Assembly (NCBI GenBank): GCA_019245455.1
Contig: JAFARM010000299.1
Span: 1-5,193, forward strand
Reading direction: 5' to 3'
DNA: 5,193 bases
From: Sphingomonadaceae bacterium
GTDB lineage: Bacteria > Pseudomonadota > Alphaproteobacteria > Sphingomonadales > Sphingomonadaceae
A program made the position numbers and the translations under genes. This document shows positions 1-4,446 of the stretch, piece after piece. The stretch's first letter is position 1. Each line of letters opens with the position of its first letter. The notes beneath the pieces were generated by a model. The model was given only the letters and a program-made list of their open reading frames with translations. It was not told the DNA's origin and ran no database searches.

Positions 1-1892
1 CGGCGGCGGCGGCGGCGACCGCGCCGCTCGTCGCGGCCGTCGTCGCGTGCGCCGCGTGCCGCCGGCTCGTCCTCGTCGTCGGCCGCGGCGATGTCGCCGG
101 CATCGTCGTCGTCGTCGCGGCGGGCCCGCCGCCGGCTACGGTCGCGGCGGTCGTCGCCATCGTCCGCGTCGTCCTCCTCGATCGCGTCCGCGGCGCTCGG
201 CAGCTCGTCGTCGTCGGCGACCGCGACGACCGGCGGCAGCGGCGCGAGCACGACCGGGTTCGCCGGCGGCGGCCCGCCCGCGTCGAGGACGAAGCTCGGG
301 CCCATCAGCGTCTCGTCGGGGATCGTCTCGATATCGACGCCGTAGCGCTCCTCGAGCTCGACCATGTCGGCGCGCTTGCGGTTGAGGATGTACATCGCGA
401 CCTCAAGCCCGGCGCGCAGCTGGAACGCGCTGTTCTTGCCCTTCAGCGCCTCCGCCTCCAGCGCCCGCAGCGCCGCCAGCGCCGCCGAGCCGACCGAGCG
501 GACATAGCCCGAGCCGTCGCACATCGGGCAGACGTGGGTCGACGCCTTGAGCACGCCGGTGCGCAGCCGCTGCCGGCTCATCTCCATCAGGCCGAAGCTG
601 CTGATCCGCCCGAGCTGGATGCGGGCGCGGTCGTGCTTCATCGCCTCCTTCATCGCCTTCTCGACGCGGCGGTTGTTGCCGCCGACGTCCATGTCGATGA
701 AGTCGACGACGACCAGCCCGGCCATGTCGCGCAGGCGCAGCTGCCGCCCGATCTCGTCGGCCGCTTCCAGGTTGGTCTTGTACGCCGTCTCCTCGATGCC
801 GTGCTCGCGCGTCGAGCGGCCGGAGTTGACGTCGATCGACACCAGCGCCTCGGTCGGGTTGATGACGATGTAGCCGCCGCTCTTCAGCTGGACGACCGGG
901 TTGTACATCCCGGCGAGCGCGGTCTCGACGCCGAAGCGCTGGAACAGCGGCACGGCGTCGGTATAGCGGACGACCTTGGCGGCGTGGGTCGGCATCAAGA
1001 GCGACATGAAGTCGTGCGCCGCCTTGAACCCGTCCTCGCCGTCGACCAGCACCTGCTCGATGTCGCGGCTGTAGATGTCGCGAATCGCGCGCTTGATGAG
1101 GTCGCTGTCCTGGTGGACGAGACACGGCGCGACCGACGCCAGCGTCGTCTCGCGGATCTCGTCCCACAGGCGGGTCAAATAGTCGAAGTCGCGCTTGATT
1201 TCGGTGCGGCTGCGCTTCAGCCCGGCGGTGCGGACGATCGCCCCCATGCCCGGCGGCAGCTGCATCTCGGCCATGACCGCCTTCAGCCGCTTGCGATCGG
1301 CAAGGTTTGAAATCTTGCGGCTGATCCCGCCGCCGTGCGCCGTGTTGGGCATCAGCACGCAAAAGCGGCCCGCCAGGCTGAGGTACGTCGTCAGCGCCGC
1401 GCCCTTGTTGCCGCGTTCCTCCTTGACGACCTGGACCAGGATCACCTGCCGGCGGCGGATGACCTCCTGGATCTTGTACTTGCGGCGCAGCGCCTGGCGC
1501 TGGCGGCGGAGGACGTCGGAGCCGGCGTCGTCGTGGCCACCGGTGACGTGGATTTCCTCCCCGTTCTCATCGACTTCCGTCTCGTCGTGGTGTTCCTGGG
1601 CGGCGAGTTCGGCCTCCTCGCGGAGCAGCGCCTCGCGGTCCTCGCGCGGGATCTGGTAATAATCGGGATGGATTTCGGAGAAGGCGAGGAAGCCGTGGCG
1701 GTTGCCGCCATAGTCGATGAACGCCGCCTGCAGCGACGGTTCGACGCGCGTGACCTTGGCGAGATAGATGTTGCCCTTGAGCTGCTTGCGCTCGGCGGCT
1801 TCGAAATCAAACTCCTCGATGCGGGTTCCGTTGACGACGGCGACCCGGGTCTCCTCCGGGTGGCGGGCGTCGATCAGCATACGCTGGGACAT
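1..1892 (-). CDS. rne: Ribonuclease E (RNase E/G family), C-terminal end cut off by the window edge
   Basis: This is an endoribonuclease that starts decay of mRNA and processes rRNA and tRNA precursors; in proteobacteria it is the scaffold of the degradosome. The frame is open for 630 codons with no stop, so the C-terminus is missing. The N-terminus reads MSQRMLIDARHPEETRVAVV, followed by an S1 RNA-binding domain (about residues 35-160, FIDYGGNRHGFL to KEERGNKGAALTT). That domain carries an insertion of about 50 residues, rich in acidic residues, at about 82-140. The catalytic Mg-binding aspartates fall at D354 (VSIDVNSGRSTR) and D397 (VVVDFIDMD), with the same 43-residue spacing as E. coli D303/D346. 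The Zn-link cysteines are C455 and C458 (CPMCDGSGYVRS), matching E. coli C404/C407 with the same 51-residue offset. After about residue 500 the protein becomes low-complexity Pro/Asp/Glu/Arg, the expected disordered degradosome tail. The ATG at 1892 is chosen because the conserved MLIDA follows directly and GGAG lies 7 nt upstream. Identity is near certain. Confidence 0.97.
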   Translation of the reverse strand, partial: MSQRMLIDARHPEETRVAVVNGTRIEEFDFEAAERKQLKGNIYLAKVTRVEPSLQAAFIDYGGNRHGFLAFSEIHPDYYQIPREDREALLREEAELAAQEHHDETEVDENGEEIHVTGGHDDAGSDVLRRQRQALRRKYKIQEVIRRRQVILVQVVKEERGNKGAALTTYLSLAGRFCVLMPNTAHGGGISRKISNLADRKRLKAVMAEMQLPPGMGAIVRTAGLKRSRTEIKRDFDYLTRLWDEIRETTLASVAPCLVHQDSDLIKRAIRDIYSRDIEQVLVDGEDGFKAAHDFMSLLMPTHAAKVVRYTDAVPLFQRFGVETALAGMYNPVVQLKSGGYIVINPTEALVSIDVNSGRSTREHGIEETAYKTNLEAADEIGRQLRLRDMAGLVVVDFIDMDVGGNNRRVEKAMKEAMKHDRARIQLGRISSFGLMEMSRQRLRTGVLKASTHVCPMCDGSGYVRSVGSAALAALRALEAEALKGKNSAFQLRAGLEVAMYILNRKRADMVELEERYGVDIETIPDETLMGPSFVLDAGGPPPANPVVLAPLPPVVAVADDDELPSAADAIEEDDADDGDDRRDRSRRRARRDDDDDAGDIAAADDEDEPAARGARDDGRDERRGRRRRR

Positions 1893-1903
1893 TCAGATGC
1901 TCC
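1893..1903 (-). promoter_or_regulatory. Ribosome binding site of rne
   Basis: On the minus strand GGAG (complement of 1900-1903) lies 7 nt before the ATG at 1892. This is good Shine-Dalgarno spacing and supports that start. An out-of-frame ATG overlaps the same GGAG (complement of 1903-1905), but its reading frame matches nothing recognisable. Confidence 0.7.
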
Positions 1904-1946
1904 ATGGCGCGCGGCGGGCCGGCGGTCAGACCGCGGCGGGCGCGCG

Positions 1947-1977
1947 AAAAAAGGGCCGCTGCGCTTCGCGCTCGGCC
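1947..1977 (-). terminator. Intrinsic-terminator-like hairpin in the rne leader
   Basis: Read on the minus strand, GGCCG (complement of 1973-1977) and GCGC (1968-1971) pair with GCGC (1961-1964) and CGGCC (1954-1958). A GAA loop closes the stem and one small A/AG internal loop interrupts it. One C and then six Ts (complement of 1947-1952) follow directly. That is the classic Rho-independent layout, oriented to stop transcription heading into rne, whose start codon is 55 nt further on. No gene ends here on the minus strand within the window, so it is more likely a conditional (attenuator) element than the end of an upstream unit. A constitutive role is not excluded. Confidence 0.55.
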
Positions 1978-2021
1978 GGGACGGGGTGGGAAGGGGGGCG
2001 CGGCGCTGAAGCGGATCGGGC

Positions 2022-2065
2022 GCAGCGCCGGGCCGACCCTATGGTCTCCCCCGGCTGAACGCTGC
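2022..2065 (-). promoter_or_regulatory. Long stem-loop in the rne 5' leader
   Basis: As minus-strand RNA, three helices stack into one hairpin of 15 base pairs. GCAGCG pairs with CGCTGC (2060-2065 with 2022-2027), CCGGG pairs with CCCGG (2050-2054 with 2028-2032), and GACC pairs with GGTC (2043-2046 with 2035-2038) around an ATAG loop. The helices are separated by a 5-nt TTCAG bulge and a GGA/GG internal loop. It lies 130 nt upstream of the rne start and about 45 nt upstream of the terminator-like hairpin. In E. coli, RNase E is known to control its own mRNA through 5'-UTR hairpins. Whether this structure plays that role is inference, and the plus strand could fold in the same way. Confidence 0.45.
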
Positions 2066-2153
2066 TGCTTCGACGTCATGCGACCCTTGGACTGCGAGGT
2101 AACGGCGCGAGCGCGGGCCTTGTCGCCCGGCGTCGTGAAAACCCGTTGCGTAC

Positions 2154-2182
2154 GAGGTAGCACCGGAAGCAGGCGGGGACAA
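2154..2182 (-). promoter_or_regulatory. Candidate rne promoter of the alphaproteobacterial housekeeping-sigma type
   Basis: On the minus strand TTGTCCC (complement of 2176-2182) is followed after exactly 14 nt by GCTACCTC (complement of 2154-2161). The Caulobacter housekeeping consensus is TTGACGS, N10-14, GCTANAWC. The match is 5 of 7 and 7 of 8 positions with an allowed spacer. Transcription would begin near 2147 and give a leader of about 255 nt, which contains both hairpins described for rne. The call rests on consensus matching by eye only. Confidence 0.45.
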
Positions 2183-2213
2183 TGGCCTGATCCTGCGGGC
2201 GGCGGCGGCGTCG

Positions 2214-2358
2214 ATCCTCCCCGGAACGGAGAGGTGGCACGCCGCAGGCGTGACGGAGGGGTCGCTCGCCGCGCGAGGGAGCGCCGTGGCGTGGCGGCCG
2301 GCCCCTCCACCACTCGCCTAAAGAAGGCGATGGTCCCCCTCCCCGTTCCCAGGAGGAT
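2214..2358. repeat. Palindromic intergenic repeat element (about 145 bp)
   Basis: The ends are imperfect inverted repeats. The left end begins atcctccccggaacggagag; the reverse complement of the right end begins atcctcctgggaacgggg. Inside are further hairpins: cacgcc/ggcgtg with a 3-nt loop (2238-2252), ggaggggtc against ggcccctcc (around 2255-2263 and 2299-2307), and tcgcc/ggcga within 2309-2334. The multi-hairpin layout without coding content resembles a REP- or MITE-like dispersed element. The outer sequence is one I associate with repeats common in sphingomonad genomes, from memory and not checked. Its right end supplies the AGGAGG upstream of the amidase. Confidence 0.65.
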
Positions 2359-2374
2359 CAAGTATCGAGCCCCC

Positions 2375-3568
2375 ATGCGCGCCCTCGCCCTCCTCCTGCT
2401 GCTCGCCGCGACGCCCGCGGCGGCGACGCGGGTGACCGATCTGCGCGTCGACGGCCCCTTCGTGACGGCGACGCTCGACGGCCCGGTCGAGACGGTCAAG
2501 GCGCTCAGCCTCGACGCCCCTCGCCGCCTCGTCGTCGACCTGAGCGGCGTCGACGCGGCGCGGCGCAGCGCGAAAGGCAGCGGCGACATTACCGCCGCGC
2601 GCATCGGCCCGTTCGATGCCGCGACGGCACGCCTGGTCATCGACCTCAAGGTGCCGATGACGCTGGCCGCCGCCGCGGTCGACGGCAGCGCGTTGACGCT
2701 CCGCCTGACCCCCGCCGACGCCGCCGCCTTCGCCCGTGCGGTCGCGCGCGGCCGCCGTCCGGTGCCGACGACGGCGCGGCTGATCGCCGACTTCGATACC
2801 GGCGACGAGGTCTTCGCCGGCGATCAGGGCGACGTCGCGCCGCCGCCCGCCGCGCCGCGCCGCCACGGCGCGCGGCCGCTCGTCGTCCTCGATCCCGGCC
2901 ACGGCGGCAAGGACGCCGGCACCATCAGTCCGTATGCGGGCGGCGCAAGCACCACCGGCGCCGGCGGCTATGAGAAGAACGTCGTCCTGGCCATCGCCCG
3001 CGCCGCCGCCGCCGAACTGCGCAAGGACGGCCAGGTCCGGGTCAAGCTGACCCGCGACGACGACACCTTCATCGAACTGAACGAGCGCGTCGCCATCGCC
3101 CGGCGGGAGAAGGCCGACCTGCTCGTCTCGGTCCACGCTGATTCCGCGCCCAACCCGAGCGCGCGGGGCGCGAGCGTCTATACCCTGTCCGAAACCGCCT
3201 CCGACGCGGTCGCGGCGCGGCTGGCGGCGCGCGAGAACGCCGGCGGCGGCGTGCCGGGGATCGACACCAGCGCCGCGCCTGATGTCGGCGACGTGCTGAT
3301 CGGCATGACCCAGCGCGAGACGATGAACGTCTCGGTCGGCTTCGCCGAGACGCTGGCCAAGTCGATGGCGCAGGCGATCGGCTTCCGCGGCGAGTTCCAC
3401 CATTTCGCCGGCTTCCTCGTGCTGAAGGCGGCCGACGTGCCCGCCGTGCTGATCGAGACCGGCTATCTGTCGAACCCCGACGATGCCGCCCTGCTCCAGT
3501 CGGACGACGGCGAGAAGCGCATCGGCCGCGCCATCGCCCACGCCATCGAGGCGCACTTCGCGCGCTAG
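2375..3568 (+). CDS. N-acetylmuramoyl-L-alanine amidase, AmiC-like (AMIN + Amidase_3)
   Basis: This is a zinc-dependent periplasmic amidase that cuts the bond between MurNAc and L-alanine of the stem peptide, the activity used to split septal peptidoglycan during cell separation. The 397-residue product begins with a signal peptide (MRALALLLLLAATPAAA, likely cleaved after about residue 17). An AMIN-type targeting domain follows at about 19-120 (RVTDLRVDGPFVTATLDGPV onward), then a short linker and an Amidase_3 domain at about 168-395. Expected Zn ligands are H176 (DPGHGG), E200 (GGYEKN) and H254 (SVHADS); the catalytic glutamate is E361 (ETGYLSN). The length is close to E. coli AmiC (417). 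The ATG at 2375 is chosen because it places the hydrophobic signal segment at the N-terminus. An in-frame ATG at 2330 would add 15 residues with a poorly spaced ribosome site. The AGGAGG at 2351-2356 lies 18 nt from the start, which is unusually far. It is divergent from rne, a pairing known in alphaproteobacteria. Confidence 0.95.
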   Translation: MRALALLLLLAATPAAATRVTDLRVDGPFVTATLDGPVETVKALSLDAPRRLVVDLSGVDAARRSAKGSGDITAARIGPFDAATARLVIDLKVPMTLAAAAVDGSALTLRLTPADAAAFARAVARGRRPVPTTARLIADFDTGDEVFAGDQGDVAPPPAAPRRHGARPLVVLDPGHGGKDAGTISPYAGGASTTGAGGYEKNVVLAIARAAAAELRKDGQVRVKLTRDDDTFIELNERVAIARREKADLLVSVHADSAPNPSARGASVYTLSETASDAVAARLAARENAGGGVPGIDTSAAPDVGDVLIGMTQRETMNVSVGFAETLAKSMAQAIGFRGEFHHFAGFLVLKAADVPAVLIETGYLSNPDDAALLQSDDGEKRIGRAIAHAIEAHFAR

Positions 3569-3583
3569 GCTGCCAACCCTCCT

Positions 3584-3679
3584 GGGTCCTGCTGTCGCAG
3601 GCCAGCATCCACGGTCGTGCGAGCGGGCAGGCCGGGCGTCTGGCACGACCGTGGATGCTGGCCTGCGCCAGCATGACTC
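3584..3679. repeat. Long inverted repeat, 37-nt arms around a 22-nt spacer
   Basis: The arms are 3584-3620 and 3643-3679. The inner 25 bp (3596-3620 with 3643-3667) are perfectly complementary, and the outer part adds 12 more positions with 3 mismatches, giving 34 of 37. The spacer is 3621-3642. The element begins 15 nt after the amidase stop codon. As RNA it would form a very stable hairpin that could protect the amidase mRNA 3' end or aid termination, though no T-tract follows. The arm core (gccagcatccacggtcgtgc) resembles a dispersed repeat I recall from sphingomonad genomes; the copy number here is unknown. Confidence 0.8.
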
Positions 3680-3730
3680 GCTGCGGGATACGTAACCGCA
3701 CGCCCCCCGGCACCGAACGCCGTGACAGTT

Positions 3731-3766
3731 CGCCGGCGCACCCCCATATCGCGCCGGCGGAAGGAG
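3731..3766 (+). promoter_or_regulatory. GC hairpin abutting the msrA ribosome binding site
   Basis: cgccggcgc (3731-3739) is perfectly complementary to gcgccggcg (3751-3759) around an 11-nt loop. A U-G and a U-A pair could extend the stem to 11 bp and take in the first A of the AAGGAG Shine-Dalgarno (3761-3766), which lies 6 nt before the msrA ATG. The ribosome site itself is strong and fixes the start. The hairpin could modulate ribosome access or set the mRNA 5' end, but chance pairing is quite possible in such GC-rich sequence. Confidence 0.45.
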
Positions 3767-3772
3767 ACACAG

Positions 3773-4303
3773 ATGACCGAGATCGCAACCTTCGCCGGCG
3801 GCTGCTTCTGGTGCACCGAGGCGGTGTTCGACGCCCTGAAGGGCGTGACCCACGTCGAATCGGGCTATATCGGCGGCGCCCGGCCCAACCCGAGCTATGA
3901 ACAGGTCTGCACCGGCGCGACCGGCCATGCCGAGGCGGTGCGGATCGAGTTCGACCCGGCCCAGGTGACCTATGCCGACCTGCTCGACGTGTTCTTCCAC
4001 ACGCACGACCCGACGACGCTCAACCGCCAGGGCGCCGACCGGGGCACGCAGTACCGCAGCGCCATCTTCCCCCACTCGCCCGAGCAGCGTGCGGAGGCGG
4101 AAGCGGCGATCGCGCGCAACCAGGCCGATTGGGACAACCCGATCGTGACCACGATCGAGGCCGACGCGCCGTGGTACAAGGCGGAGGCGTACCACCAGCG
4201 TTACTTCGAGAAGAATCCCCACGCCGGCTACTGCGCCGCCGTCGTCGGACCCAAGGTGGCGAAGTTCCGCAAGGGTTATGCCTCGCGGCTGAAGGCGGCG
4301 TAA
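3773..4303 (+). CDS. msrA: Peptide methionine sulfoxide reductase MsrA
   Basis: MsrA reduces the S-epimer of methionine sulfoxide, free or in proteins, back to methionine and so repairs oxidative damage; thioredoxin normally regenerates it. The 176-residue product has no signal peptide and should be cytoplasmic. The signature GGCFWCTE starts at residue 9, with nucleophilic C11 and a second cysteine C14. GYIGG, GHAEAV, DPTTLNRQGADRGTQYRS and YHQRYFEKNP follow in family order. A third cysteine is C46 (EQVCTG), and C154 in GYCAAVV near the C-terminus is the likely resolving cysteine. The size fits compact bacterial MsrA proteins. The ATG at 3773 is preferred because AAGGAG lies 6 nt upstream. 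An in-frame GTG at 3722 would add 17 Arg-rich residues read from a hairpin. It follows the amidase by 204 bp containing a large inverted repeat, so it is probably its own transcription unit. No MsrB domain is fused. Confidence 0.97.
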   Translation: MTEIATFAGGCFWCTEAVFDALKGVTHVESGYIGGARPNPSYEQVCTGATGHAEAVRIEFDPAQVTYADLLDVFFHTHDPTTLNRQGADRGTQYRSAIFPHSPEQRAEAEAAIARNQADWDNPIVTTIEADAPWYKAEAYHQRYFEKNPHAGYCAAVVGPKVAKFRKGYASRLKAA

Positions 4304-4311
4304 CCTCCTCC

Positions 4312-4426
4312 CCGTCATCCCCGCGAGAGCGGGGACCCATCTCCGGTAATCCGAACTGGTGCTATGTGCGCCGTCGCCATGGATCCGATGGTAGGAGATG
4401 GGTCCCCGCTTCCGCGGGGATGACGG
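4312..4426. repeat. Inverted repeat with 33-nt arms, each arm itself a hairpin
   Basis: The arms 4312-4344 and 4394-4426 match as inverted repeats at 31 of 33 positions; the two mismatches are adjacent and sit at the arm's own loop. Each arm also folds alone: ccccgc/gcgggg with loop gaga (4319-4334), and ccccgc/gcgggg with loop ttcc (4404-4419, reading ggaa on the other strand). The 49-nt spacer contains further short self-complementarity such as ccat/atgg. The element starts 8 nt after the msrA stop and ends 20 nt before the next start. It resembles the widespread proteobacterial intergenic repeat that spuriously translates as PRKRGP. It may terminate or stabilise msrA mRNA. Confidence 0.8.
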
Positions 4427-4446
4427 TGAATGGGTGGGGACGACGC

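Larger units (their letters stand above)
1893..2374. other. Divergent intergenic control region between rne and the amidase
   Basis: This 482-base gap separates two divergently transcribed genes. The rne-proximal part (about 1893-2147) reads as a long rne leader with hairpins, and a candidate rne promoter lies at 2154-2182. The amidase-proximal part (2214-2358) is a palindromic repeat element. Several reading frames run through the gap on both strands, as expected at this GC content, but none resembles a known protein. I could not find a convincing plus-strand promoter for the amidase; it may lie in 2066-2213 or inside the repeat. A weaker nested inverted repeat sits at 2101-2147, with outer arms aacgg/ccgtt and an inner stem cgggc/gcccg at 2114-2118 and 2125-2129. 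Confidence 0.7.

Noticed and set aside
1..20. Tandem cgg run as a functional repeat or CRISPR-like array
   Set aside because: It is in frame with the RNase E tail and codes for poly-Arg, and there are no spacers.
534..1310. 258-codon plus-strand frame inside rne
   Set aside because: It is a reverse-strand shadow of RNase E, whose catalytic motifs are all intact on the minus strand.
1893..2079. Possible leader peptide or upstream frame on the minus strand starting at 2079 (MTSKQQRSAGG)
   Set aside because: There is an AAGGG 4 nt upstream, but the frame has no nearby stop, runs out of frame through the rne start, and shows no regulatory codon run.
1893..2213. Plus-strand promoter for the amidase
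   Set aside because: TTG-containing candidates (around 2083, 2119 and 2145) have no acceptable -10 partner at correct spacing, so none is supported.
1904..2374. N-terminal extension of the amidase reading frame back to 1904
   Set aside because: The extension covers the rne leader and the repeat element, encodes Arg/Gly-rich low-complexity sequence, and would bury the signal peptide. The start at 2375 is far better.
3722..3772. Earlier GTG start for msrA giving 17 extra residues
   Set aside because: The extra residues are Arg-rich and read from a hairpin, and the ATG at 3773 has an AAGGAG at ideal spacing followed by a typical short MsrA N-terminus.
3569..3772. Small genes in the repeat-containing gap, such as frames at 3483-3695 and 3565-3816
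   Set aside because: Their sequence is the inverted repeat translated in both directions (the MLAQASIHGRA-type peptide) with no independent coding signal.
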